DNA from: Bacillota bacterium
GTDB lineage: Bacteria > Bacillota > UBA4882 > UBA8346
Length of the DNA: 31,639 nucleotides
Direction of reading: 5' to 3'
Assembly: GCA_023435565.1 (NCBI GenBank)
Contig: JAEYRN010000040.1
Coordinates: 1 to 31,639 of the forward strand
Below, piece after piece: positions 25,016 through 31,639 of the stretch. A model generated the notes under the pieces. That model was not told the DNA's origin, searched no databases, and worked only from the letters and a program-made list of their open reading frames with translations. Made by a program: the position numbers and the translations under genes. Within the stretch, counting starts at the first letter, position 1. Each line of letters opens with the position of its first letter.

Positions 25016-25967
25016 TGTAATTACCACAATTGCCGGAAGTTGTATTGATTTGGTTTGGGGAGATCCGTCCGGCATACCCCATCCGGTGGTTGGGGTGGGA
25101 AAAATCATCACATTTTTGGATAAATGGTTGAACCGGGGAGAACTTAAACCGATTATGCTTCGGTTTTTTGGGATCCTTACTGTTATAATAACGCTATTAG
25201 TTGCCTTTGGAAGTGTTTATGTTCTTTTAAAAGTTTTAACTCCGTATCCTTGGCTATATTGGCCGGTCAATTGTTGGCTGATGGGGACTACTATCGCTAG
25301 GAAAGGATTGTCTCAAGCCGCTAAGTTTATATATGGTTTCCTTATTTCCGATAATTTAGAGAAAGCAAGGGAAGAAGTAGGGAAGATCGTAGGCCGGGAT
25401 ACAAGTAATTTGACAAGGGAAGAAATTATTAGGGCTACGGTAGAGTCGGTTGCCGAAAATGCTGTGGATGGCGTGATTGGGCCTCTGTTTTTTGGGACCA
25501 TCGGCGGAGTTCCGTTCGCAATGTTTTACCGGGCTGTAAATACACTGGATTCTATGTTAGGTTATAAAAATGAACGTTATCAGTATTTCGGATGGGCGGC
25601 AGCCCGCCTTGATGATCTGGTAAATTTGATTCCAGCGAGGATTTGCGCTGTTTTAATGGTAATTGGTTCCGGAATATCCGGGTTTAATTGGCGCAGATCG
25701 GCCAAGACCGCTTGGCAAGATGCCGGTAAACACCCCAGTCCTAACGGTGGTTGGCCGGAGGCGGTAACAGCAGGGGCACTGGGGGTGCGTTTGGGCGGAA
25801 TTAATTATTATCAAGGGATACCCTCATTCCGCAGTTATCTGGGGGAACCAGTCCGGGAACTTGAAAATGAGGATATTAAACGCACGGTTCACATTTTAAA
25901 TGTAACAACTTTGATTTTTTTGGTTGTCATTATCGGAATTGGAATATATCGAGGAGGCATTTATTAA
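24999..25967 (+). CDS. cbiB: Adenosylcobinamide-phosphate synthase
   Basis: A 322-residue integral membrane enzyme that joins (R)-1-amino-2-propanol phosphate, made by CobD, to adenosylcobyric acid. The pattern DLVWGDPSGIPHPVVGVGKII near the N terminus, the EIIRATVESVAENAVDGVIGPLF segment, FYRAVNTLDSMLGYKNERY and the HPSPNGGWPEAVTAGALGVRLGG block are diagnostic. Hydrophobic segments lie near residues 52-75, 80-95 and at the C terminus (TLIFLVVIIGIGIY). Two adjacent ATG codons (24999, 25002) lie inside the end of cbiP. Confidence 0.96.
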   Translation: MMLLPNVITTIAGSCIDLVWGDPSGIPHPVVGVGKIITFLDKWLNRGELKPIMLRFFGILTVIITLLVAFGSVYVLLKVLTPYPWLYWPVNCWLMGTTIARKGLSQAAKFIYGFLISDNLEKAREEVGKIVGRDTSNLTREEIIRATVESVAENAVDGVIGPLFFGTIGGVPFAMFYRAVNTLDSMLGYKNERYQYFGWAAARLDDLVNLIPARICAVLMVIGSGISGFNWRRSAKTAWQDAGKHPSPNGGWPEAVTAGALGVRLGGINYYQGIPSFRSYLGEPVRELENEDIKRTVHILNVTTLIFLVVIIGIGIYRGGIY

Positions 25968-27022
25968 TGTCATTACTGGAATCAACGGTTGTCAACATTA
26001 AGGAGTTAGATCTTGAGACAATTAGTGAAGTTAAAAATTATCAGAATAAATTGACTAAACCTCAGGGGAGTTTGGGGGTTTTAGAAGAAATCTCAATTCA
26101 GTTAGGCGGGATTACCGGTCAAAAATGTCCCGACATAGAGAAAAAAGCGGTAGTCGTCATGGCTGCGGATCATGGCGTGGTTGCGGAAGGAATCAGCGCT
26201 TTTCCCAGTGAAGTTACACCGCAAATGGTACATAATTTCATTCAAGGCGGAGCAGCCATTAATGTATTAAGCAGGCACACCGGGGCTGATGTGTTTGTTG
26301 TTGATGTTGGGGTGGCGGCGACTATTGATCATCCCCGGGTTCTATCGTATAAAATCAGACCTGGTACGGGAAATATGGCCCAAGAACCGGCAATGACGAG
26401 AGCCGAAGCAATACAAGCATTAGAAGTTGGGGTTAGAGTAGCTACCGATTTGATTGGTAGGGGTTACCGAATGCTCGCTACCGGAGAAATGGGGATCGGG
26501 AATACTACCGCTTCCAGCGCTTTGATAGCGGCTTTTTTAGGGGTCTCGGCGGTAGAGGTGACCGGTAAGGGAACCGGAATTAAAAGTGAGACAATTAAAC
26601 ATAAGGCAGAGATCATTGATCGGGCGATTGCCGTAAACCAACCTAATCCCGAGGATCCCATCGATGTTCTGGCAAAAGTAGGCGGGTTGGAGATAGCCGC
26701 TTTGTCTGGTTTGATATTAGCCGCGGCGGCCAATCGGACGCCTGTGGTGATTGATGGTTTTATTAGTTCAGCAGCAGCGCTGGTTGCCCAAAAGATTGCT
26801 CCGTGTTCATTGGGTTATATGATTGCTTCTCATTGTTCGGCTGAAATGGCACATCGCAAGTTACTACAATATATTGGATTGAAACCGGTTTTAGAGTTGG
26901 AAATGCGCCTTGGAGAGGGGACTGGCGCGGTTCTTGCTTTTCCATTAATCGAAGCTGCGGTTAAAATCGTTAAAGAGATGGCTACCTTCGAGTCCGCAGG
27001 TGTGGCAGGCGCCAATGACTGA
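25967..27022 (+). CDS. cobT: Nicotinate-nucleotide-dimethylbenzimidazole phosphoribosyltransferase
   Basis: A 351-residue enzyme that makes alpha-ribazole phosphate, the activated lower ligand of cobalamin. KLTKPQGSLGVLEE, AADHGVVAEGISAFPSEVT, ATGEMGIGNTTASSA and the LGEGTGAVLAFPL motif are conserved; E317 stands at the same number as the catalytic base of the Salmonella enzyme. ATG overlaps the cbiB stop by one base with GGAGG upstream. Which base it activates cannot be read from this window, because no benzimidazole synthesis gene is present. Confidence 0.96.
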   Translation: MSLLESTVVNIKELDLETISEVKNYQNKLTKPQGSLGVLEEISIQLGGITGQKCPDIEKKAVVVMAADHGVVAEGISAFPSEVTPQMVHNFIQGGAAINVLSRHTGADVFVVDVGVAATIDHPRVLSYKIRPGTGNMAQEPAMTRAEAIQALEVGVRVATDLIGRGYRMLATGEMGIGNTTASSALIAAFLGVSAVEVTGKGTGIKSETIKHKAEIIDRAIAVNQPNPEDPIDVLAKVGGLEIAALSGLILAAAANRTPVVIDGFISSAAALVAQKIAPCSLGYMIASHCSAEMAHRKLLQYIGLKPVLELEMRLGEGTGAVLAFPLIEAAVKIVKEMATFESAGVAGAND

Positions 27023-27578
27023 AGGAATAAATCAAAAACACATTTTTATTACCGGTGGAGCCCGTTCCGGCAAGAGTAAATATGCTGAGGATTTGGCCGG
27101 GGAATTAGGTGGAAAAGTAATCTACCTTGCTACGGCCCAGGCCCTTGATATTGAAATGAAAGAGCGGATTCGAAAACACCGGCAACGGCGCCCTGAAAAT
27201 TGGACGACTGTTGAAGAACCATTGGATGTGACCCGGGTAATCGCCGAATGTCAAAGAGGGACTACTGTTTTATTGGATTGCCTAACCCTTTACCTTAGTA
27301 ATTTGTTTTTTAAGTATGAGTTTTTATCCGTTGATTGCCAGGAACAAACTATTAACAATCATATAATCGAACTAGCAGATATTGTCAAACAAAGCAACGC
27401 AAATATAATAATAGTAAGTAACGAATTAGGATGGGGAGTGGTCCCGGAAAATAATCTAGCAAGAAGGTTCCGGGACTTAGCGGGTATGGCTAATCAGACA
27501 ATAGCCGCTATATGTGATGAAGTTTATTTTTTAATTAGCGGATTACCGGTTCGAGTCAAAGGAGGATGTGATGTTTAA
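27015..27578 (+). CDS. cobU: Adenosylcobinamide kinase / guanylyltransferase
   Basis: A 187-residue bifunctional enzyme that phosphorylates adenosylcobinamide and adds GMP to give adenosylcobinamide-GDP. The P-loop GGARSGKS is near residues 14-21. H55 in RKHRQRRPENWTTVEEP is the residue expected to carry GMP. VLLDCLTLYLSNL, VSNELGWGVVPENNLARRFRDLAG and a C-terminal SGLPVRVK are conserved. The ATG at 27015 overlaps the cobT end by eight bases; a GTG at 27000 would add five residues. The end overlaps cobS. Confidence 0.94.
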   Translation: MTEGINQKHIFITGGARSGKSKYAEDLAGELGGKVIYLATAQALDIEMKERIRKHRQRRPENWTTVEEPLDVTRVIAECQRGTTVLLDCLTLYLSNLFFKYEFLSVDCQEQTINNHIIELADIVKQSNANIIIVSNELGWGVVPENNLARRFRDLAGMANQTIAAICDEVYFLISGLPVRVKGGCDV

Positions 27579-28305
27579 GACCTTTCGAATAGCAATAGGT
27601 TTTCTCACGATCCTACCGGTATCGCCGAAAGGGATCAAACTGACTGATTTGGGAAGAGCGGTGGCCTTATTTCCATTAGTCGGTGGAATCTACGCTATTC
27701 TCGCTTGGGGCTCTTTAAGGGTATTCAATTTAATTTTTTCGGAAAATATCGCCGCCTGGCTGACGGTTTTTCTAATTACCATTTTTAACGGCGCTATTCA
27801 TGTTGATGGGTTTATTGACTCAATAGACGGGTTGGGAGGCCGGACTCCCGAACAAAGCCGGATGATAATGAAAGATAGCCGGATAGGCGCTTTTGGTGGA
27901 ATCGGCCTGGTTTTCTTGATAATCGGTAAAATAATGTTAATGAAATCATTGGCCAATCAGCCTTTACAAATAATGTTTGGGCTTTTTAGTGTTTCGCGAT
28001 GGGCCATGGCTTTGCAAATATATACCCAGCCGTCGGTATCGGAAGGATTATTAAAATGTTTTAAGATTGAGAAACCTCGTTCGGGATTATTTATTGCTTC
28101 GGGATTGACATTATTATTAGGTGTTTGGGCATTTCCAACCAGTGTTCAATTAATCGGGTTAACTTTACTGACGTTTTTTTTAATCAATCCGCTGGTTAAA
28201 TGGAAGTTCGGCGGAATAACCGGTGATATACTTGGAGCAACCAATGAATTGATTGAGCTTATCTGTTTATTAGTTTTAAATATTAAGCCGGGTCTAATTG
28301 TATAA
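27571..28305 (+). CDS. cobS: Adenosylcobinamide-GDP ribazoletransferase (cobalamin synthase)
   Basis: A 244-residue integral membrane enzyme that joins adenosylcobinamide-GDP and alpha-ribazole (phosphate) to make adenosylcobalamin (phosphate). HVDGFIDSIDGLGG is the metal-binding DG-rich motif and MKDSRIGAFGGIGL the second conserved block; the start FRIAIGFLTILPV is typical. At least five hydrophobic segments are visible. The ATG is preferred over the GTG one codon earlier because AAGGAGG stands five to six bases before it. The start lies within the end of cobU. Confidence 0.95.
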   Translation: MFKTFRIAIGFLTILPVSPKGIKLTDLGRAVALFPLVGGIYAILAWGSLRVFNLIFSENIAAWLTVFLITIFNGAIHVDGFIDSIDGLGGRTPEQSRMIMKDSRIGAFGGIGLVFLIIGKIMLMKSLANQPLQIMFGLFSVSRWAMALQIYTQPSVSEGLLKCFKIEKPRSGLFIASGLTLLLGVWAFPTSVQLIGLTLLTFFLINPLVKWKFGGITGDILGATNELIELICLLVLNIKPGLIV

Positions 28306-28353
28306 TTTAAGAAGAATTTAAACGAAGCAGAGGATTAGGTAATAATTAGTGAA

Positions 28354-29460
28354 GTGGTAGATTATATGGGGAATGATAAAAAAATCGAATACACTCACGG
28401 CGGAAATCTTGGAGTTGCCAGGCGAAACTATGGAAAAAAGAAATTCCTCGATCTGAGTATTAATATTAACCCTTGGGGACCTCCTTGGCGGTTTTGGGTA
28501 TATTTACTAACTAATTTAAAAAGGATTAGGGAGTATCCTGAGCCTTTTTCGGAATCCGGCCGAGTGTTTTTAGCCGATTACTTTAGATTATCCGTTAGTA
28601 ATATTGTAATGGGAAACGGGGCTGCCGAATTAATCGGAGTTTTGCCGCAGGTTTTACCGGTAAAACGTGCGATTATTTTAGAGCCGACCTTTACCGAATA
28701 TCGTAGAGCTTTCGATGTGATCGGGAAACCTGTCTGTCGTATTTCTTTGACCGATGATTTTGATATACCTTTGGAAATAGTTGGTTCAGAATTAAAAGAA
28801 GGAGATTTATTATATATCTGTCAACCGAACAACCCTACCGGCAAGCTTTATAAAAGGGGAAAATTGTTGGAATTATTAAATCTAACCAAAGCCAGGGAGA
28901 GTTGGTTGGTGATTGATGAATCTTTTTTATGGTTTTGTAGTGATCTTAAAACAGCTTCATTTTCGGGATTAGTTAATGATTATCCGTCTTTGATTATTAT
29001 CAACTCTTTAACTAAAATAGCGTCTATTCCTGGCGTGAGACTTGGTTTTGCAATCGGAACGCCCGAAATAATAGAAATGATCGGTAAAGTTTTGAACCAG
29101 TGGAACCTAAACGGTCTGGCGCAACAAATTATTAATCCAATTTTAGAGGAAAAATTTCTTCAAAAGACCCGCCGGCGATTAGCTAATGAATCGAAGTGGC
29201 TCCATGAAAAACTGATAAAATTAAAAGCTTTTGATGTTTACCCTTGGGATGCTAACTTTTATATCATCAAACTAAAAGATGTTTTTGAAGGGTTAAATTT
29301 AGTTTCAAAATTAGCGGATTTTGGTATTTTGGTAAGAGATTGCAGTAATTTTCAGGGTTTAGAAGATAACTTCATTCGGGTAGCTTTGGGACGGCGTAGT
29401 CAGAATAGACGTCTTCTTAAGACTTTGAAGAAGGTTGTGGGGAATGCTAAAGAAAGATAA
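28354..29460 (+). CDS. cobD: Threonine-phosphate decarboxylase (CobD type)
   Basis: A 368-residue PLP enzyme of fold type I that decarboxylates L-threonine O-3-phosphate to aminopropanol phosphate, the substrate of CbiB. The start YTHGGN with LDLSININPWGPP separates CobD/CobC from plain histidinol-phosphate aminotransferases. The PLP lysine is K221 in NSLTKIASIPGVRLGFAIG, with QPNNPTGKLY and WLVIDESF also conserved. The reading frame opens with GTG at 28354, but an ATG at 28366 is also possible; neither has a strong site. No C-terminal zinc-binding extension is present, and no threonine kinase gene (PduX) is near. Confidence 0.88.
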   Translation: MVDYMGNDKKIEYTHGGNLGVARRNYGKKKFLDLSININPWGPPWRFWVYLLTNLKRIREYPEPFSESGRVFLADYFRLSVSNIVMGNGAAELIGVLPQVLPVKRAIILEPTFTEYRRAFDVIGKPVCRISLTDDFDIPLEIVGSELKEGDLLYICQPNNPTGKLYKRGKLLELLNLTKARESWLVIDESFLWFCSDLKTASFSGLVNDYPSLIIINSLTKIASIPGVRLGFAIGTPEIIEMIGKVLNQWNLNGLAQQIINPILEEKFLQKTRRRLANESKWLHEKLIKLKAFDVYPWDANFYIIKLKDVFEGLNLVSKLADFGILVRDCSNFQGLEDNFIRVALGRRSQNRRLLKTLKKVVGNAKER

Positions 29461-29866
29461 ATTGCTATTCATCGACATTGACGGTGTTTTATTCGGAGAT
29501 TATGACGGATATTATCAGCTACGTCCCGGGGTCTCCTCGTTTTTTGTATGGGCTAGCCGTTATTACCGTTGTGAGTTTTTAACTTGTTGGTCCTGGTCAC
29601 GGGTTCAAAGCCTATTGGAATTGTTATATATCGACCGAAGGTCATTGCGGTTGGGTTATCGTGAATGGCATAATTTTAAAACCGACGGTATTAATCATAG
29701 AAGAGACGAGTTTTATTTGATAGATGATAATCTTCTTCCCGAAGAAATTAATCAGTTAAAAGAATGGGGACTTGAAAACCGTTATTTGAAAGTGGATAAA
29801 AATGGGCGCGATCAATTGGAATTAGTAAAACAGCGGATAATAACTATGGAAGGTATCGAAGGATAA
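29444..29866 (+). CDS. Small cap-less HAD-type phosphatase-like protein
   Basis: A 140-residue protein not assigned to a known family member. All four HAD motifs are visible: D11 and D13 in FIDIDGVL (motif I), T47 in FLTCWS (motif II), K79 in NFKTDG (motif III) and D94-D95 in LIDDN (motif IV). There is no room for a cap domain, and LRPGV after motif I recalls NIF/FCP-type phosphatases. It overlaps the end of cobD by 17 bases and lies one base before rsmI. The ATG at 29444 has AAGG nine bases upstream; a TTG at 29435 is less likely. Phosphatase activity is inferred. The position suggests a link to cobalamin, for example dephosphorylation of alpha-ribazole phosphate or cobalamin phosphate, but a nucleic-acid role is equally open. 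Confidence 0.7.
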   Translation: MLKKDKLLFIDIDGVLFGDYDGYYQLRPGVSSFFVWASRYYRCEFLTCWSWSRVQSLLELLYIDRRSLRLGYREWHNFKTDGINHRRDEFYLIDDNLLPEEINQLKEWGLENRYLKVDKNGRDQLELVKQRIITMEGIEG

Positions 29867-29867
29867 G

Positions 29868-30719
29868 ATGAAAATGAGAGCGGGCAAATTATATCTGGTA
29901 GCTACACCCCTCGGAAACTTGGAAGATATCACCCAGCGAGCCTTAAGAACTTTGGCTCAAGTCGACTTAATTGCGGCTGAGGATACCAGGCATACTTTAA
30001 AACTTTTAAACCATTTCGGTATTAGACAAAAAATGATTAGCTATTTTGAACATAATGAACGGGAACGAACCGAAGAGATAATTAATAAACTACTTTCCGG
30101 CTTAAATATTGCTTTAGTATCCGACGCCGGAATGCCGGGTATATCCGATCCGGGGTATCCGCTAGTTGCCGAAGCGGTAAAGCAAGGAATTACTGTTGTC
30201 CCAATTCCGGGAGCTTCGGCGGTTATCACAGCTTTGGCTGCTTCGGGCTTACCAACTAATTCATTTTGGTTTGAAGGGTTTTTACCGCGGAAAGACAAAG
30301 AAAGGACTGCAATCTTATCCGAGCTAGCGGAGATGAAAGGCACATTAATTTTTTATGAAGCGCCGCACCGTTTACGGGCTACTATTCAAAGCATTTATCA
30401 AGTATTGGGAGATCGGGAAGCCGTCCTTGCTCGAGAATTAACTAAAGTCCACGAAGAATTTATCCGTGGAAATTTATCAGAGATTATTAACTGGGTAGAA
30501 AATAATCCTTTAAGAGGGGAATTTACAATTTTAATTAACGGATTAACGATCGGTAAAAACCATCAAAATTCGACAAAGCAAAATTATTCCATTGATGGAA
30601 CAAATGATAACGAAACTGAACTGAGTTTGCGCCAAAAATTAAAGAAAATCGCAAAAGAAACTGGGAAAAACACTAAAGAAGTATATCAACTTTATCTGTC
30701 GGAAAGGGGAAAAAAGTAG
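29868..30719 (+). CDS. rsmI: 16S rRNA (cytidine-1402-2'-O)-methyltransferase
   Basis: A 283-residue SAM enzyme that methylates the ribose of C1402 in the decoding centre of 16S rRNA. YLVATPLGNLEDITQRAL at the start, AAEDTRHTLKLLNHFGI, SDAGMPGISDPGYPLV, PIPGASAVITALAASGL and FYEAPHRL are diagnostic. It has the tetrapyrrole-methylase fold, like CbiE, CbiF, CbiH, CbiL and CobA here, but is clearly RsmI and not a corrin enzyme. It starts one base after the HAD gene. ATG at 29868 with AAGGAT just upstream; a second ATG lies two codons on. Confidence 0.96.
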   Translation: MKMRAGKLYLVATPLGNLEDITQRALRTLAQVDLIAAEDTRHTLKLLNHFGIRQKMISYFEHNERERTEEIINKLLSGLNIALVSDAGMPGISDPGYPLVAEAVKQGITVVPIPGASAVITALAASGLPTNSFWFEGFLPRKDKERTAILSELAEMKGTLIFYEAPHRLRATIQSIYQVLGDREAVLARELTKVHEEFIRGNLSEIINWVENNPLRGEFTILINGLTIGKNHQNSTKQNYSIDGTNDNETELSLRQKLKKIAKETGKNTKEVYQLYLSERGKK

Positions 30720-30740
30720 AGGAGGTTTTTATCCTCCTCT
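30718..30740. terminator. Convergent terminator between rsmI and the abrB-type gene
   Basis: AGAGGAGG pairs with CCTCCTCT around an AT-rich loop. Read on the minus strand it is followed by ACTTTTTT, so it serves the abrB-type gene well; the T-run on the plus side is missing. The rsmI stop codon overlaps its left edge. Confidence 0.75.
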
Positions 30741-30745
30741 CTTGA

Positions 30746-30994
30746 CTAGCAAGCGCCTTTCATTGATTCCAAACAAGATTTGCAGATGTTCTTTTCCTTG
30801 AAGTTCTTGATGTTCTCGGCATTGCCGCAGAAAATGCAAGCCGGTTCATACTTCTTGAGAATAATTTTTTCTCCATCTACATAAATCTCTAAAGCATCTT
30901 TCTCATCAATCTGGAGGGTACGGCGCAATTCGATTGGAATTACGACACGACCGAGCTCGTCTACCTTTCTAACAATCCCTGTTGATTTCATCAT
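30746..30994 (-). CDS. AbrB-family transition-state regulator with zinc-ribbon-like tail
   Basis: An 82-residue DNA-binding protein. Residues 1-50 are a swapped-hairpin AbrB domain almost identical to Bacillus AbrB: MKSTGIVRKVDELGRVVIPIELRRTLQI and EKDALEIYVDGEKIILKKY. The C-terminal 30 residues differ from Bacillus AbrB and carry CIFC and CKSC pairs plus a last cysteine, a zinc-knuckle arrangement found in clostridial AbrB proteins. It likely acts as a dimer or tetramer and represses genes until the end of growth. Two ATG codons stand at the start; AAAGGGG lies about 12 bases upstream. It has a strong promoter and its own terminator, so it is monocistronic. Confidence 0.9.
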   Translation of the reverse strand: MMKSTGIVRKVDELGRVVIPIELRRTLQIDEKDALEIYVDGEKIILKKYEPACIFCGNAENIKNFKEKNICKSCLESMKGAC

Positions 30995-31039
30995 GTTAAT
31001 TTTAGCCCCTTTCTGTTAAAATTCGACACCGACAGGATT

Positions 31040-31068
31040 ATTATACCTATTTTTACATGCAAAGTCAA
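31040..31068 (-). promoter_or_regulatory. Sigma-A promoter of the abrB-type gene
   Basis: On the minus strand TTGACT (31063-31068), exactly 17 bases of spacer, then TATAAT (31040-31045). The predicted start is about 40 bases before the gene. Confidence 0.85.
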
Positions 31069-31376
31069 ATTGATCCAATGCTTTTTAACGAAAAATTTTC
31101 ATAATTTGCTTTAGCTGTAGAAATGCAATAATAATTTATAATACTCTATAAAAGAACATTATAAATAATTTTCTGAATTTTAAAACAGATAAAATCTAAT
31201 TTAATTAATTTGATTAAAAATTTACTTTAAGTCCGAAGAGATTTTTTATACAGGTCAATCCTTTAAAACAGATATAAATGGTAATTAATTAGTCATTTTT
31301 TATCTTTGTTTGAAGAACGAATATTACTAGCAAGTCAATTTTTATAATTATCCGTAACGTTGTTTGCGATTATTAT
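31069..31376. other. AT-rich region without a supported gene
   Basis: About 300 very AT-rich bases upstream of the abrB-type gene. The 13-mer TTTAAAACAGATA occurs at 31179-31191 and 31262-31274. No reading frame with a ribosome binding site and no clear RNA structure is seen. Confidence 0.6.
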
Positions 31377-31482
31377 CTAGGGAAGCGCTGATTAATCCGA
31401 TTTTGTGCTAGCAAATATAAGGTATTAGGCATTTTGCGAAACACAAAACCGTCACTTATTCAATTAATCAGCGCTTCCCTAG
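31377..31482. mobile_element. MITE-like element with perfect terminal inverted repeats
   Basis: CTAGGGAAGCGCTGATTAAT (31377-31396) and its exact reverse complement (31463-31482) bound 66 bases that contain two more inner stems: TTTTGTG (31401-31407) with CACAAAA (31442-31448), and GCAAA (31411-31415) with TTTGC (31433-31437). If the element proper begins at GGAAGC, the outer CTAG is a 4-bp target duplication of the YTAR kind used by IS5-group elements. It has no coding capacity, so it would depend on a transposase elsewhere. Confidence 0.65.
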
Positions 31483-31522
31483 CTTTAACAATTCTACTTA
31501 TGTAGATTAATGATACTGTCAA

Positions 31523-31639
31523 TATTCTGTGAAAATGTCATGTAAAAGTAGGAAAATTATTCAGTGAAAATGTCACTAGAATAATTTTCCATATACAATT
31601 AACGCCAAGCACATTTAGAACTGAATAATGCATTAAGGA
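31523..31639 (+). mobile_element. Probable left end of an insertion sequence (IS21-like), cut by the window edge
   Basis: TATTC-W-GTGAAAATGTCA occurs twice (31523-31540 and 31558-31575, 35 bases apart). Multiple terminal repeats of this style are a feature of IS21-family ends. The window stops at ATTAAGGA, a possible ribosome binding site for a gene starting just beyond. The transposase itself is not visible, so the family is an inference. Confidence 0.4.
31551..31590. repeat. Near-perfect inverted repeat around the second GTGAAAATGTCA copy
   Basis: GGAAAATTATTC then AGTG (31551-31566) pairs with CACT then GAATAATTTTCC (31574-31590), with one extra A at 31578 and AAAATGT in the middle. It could be a transposase binding site or an operator. 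Confidence 0.75.

Noticed and set aside
31179..31274. Two copies of TTTAAAACAGATA as a repeat element
   Set aside because: Only 13 bp in very AT-rich sequence, no inverted repeats or flanking duplication; could be chance.
1..31639. CRISPR array, tRNA genes, toxin-antitoxin or phage defence genes
   Set aside because: No regularly spaced repeats, no cloverleaf with a T-loop in the gaps, and all substantial genes are explained by other families.

Overview
The window looks like a piece of the chromosome of an anaerobic, probably spore-forming member of the Bacillota (Firmicutes, Clostridia-like). The reasons are an AbrB/SpoVT-type regulator, a SPOCS (DUF3794) protein of the kind found in spore-formers, the oxygen-independent cobalamin route (CbiD, CbiG, early cobalt insertion by CbiX), a HemA-precorrin-2 dehydrogenase fusion, purine-rich Shine-Dalgarno sites, frequent TTG/GTG starts and AT-rich spacers. 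The genus cannot be fixed from the sequence.

Layout. (1) Positions 1-420 hold the end of an rRNA operon: a 5S rRNA gene with a strong terminator, then a GC-rich, structured, unclassified segment that ends in a second copy of the 5S 3' end plus a second terminator. (2) Positions 469-5144 on the minus strand hold a four-gene ABC-2 export operon transcribed in the order ATPase, permease, GldG-like auxiliary protein, DUF4340 protein. (3) Positions 5480-7382 hold an MscS-type channel and a SPOCS-domain protein, each with its own terminator. (4) Positions 7488-7832 hold a promoter, a cobalamin riboswitch and a terminator. (5) Positions 7833-29460 hold about 21.6 kb of tightly packed, mostly overlapping, co-directional genes that encode almost the whole path from glutamyl-tRNA to adenosylcobalamin. 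(6) A small HAD-type phosphatase-like gene and rsmI follow. (7) On the minus strand lies an abrB-type gene with a clear sigma-A promoter. (8) The last 570 bases are AT-rich and contain a MITE-like inverted repeat and what looks like the end of another mobile element.

How the genes work together: HemA, HemL, HemB, HemC and HemD make uroporphyrinogen III. The CobA domain and the SirC domain fused to HemA make sirohydrochlorin, and CbiX inserts cobalt. CbiL, CbiH, CbiF, CbiG, CbiD, CbiJ, CbiE, CbiT and CbiC build the corrin ring. CbiA, CobO and CbiP amidate and adenosylate it, CbiB with CobD attach the aminopropanol arm, and CobU, CobT and CobS add the nucleotide loop. One off-type riboswitch in front of hemA probably controls the series. 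Not seen: an alpha-ribazole phosphatase (CobC/CobZ), a threonine kinase, cobalt uptake genes and lower-ligand (DMB) synthesis genes. The HAD-like gene next to cobD is a candidate for a missing phosphatase step.

Most worth a second look: the structured segment behind the 5S gene, the HAD gene, the cbiG/cbiH junction with no ordinary start codon for cbiH, the CbiX-CbiC fusion, a six-base complementarity in the riboswitch, and the MITE and IS-end sequences at the right edge. No wholly new multi-gene system is evident.
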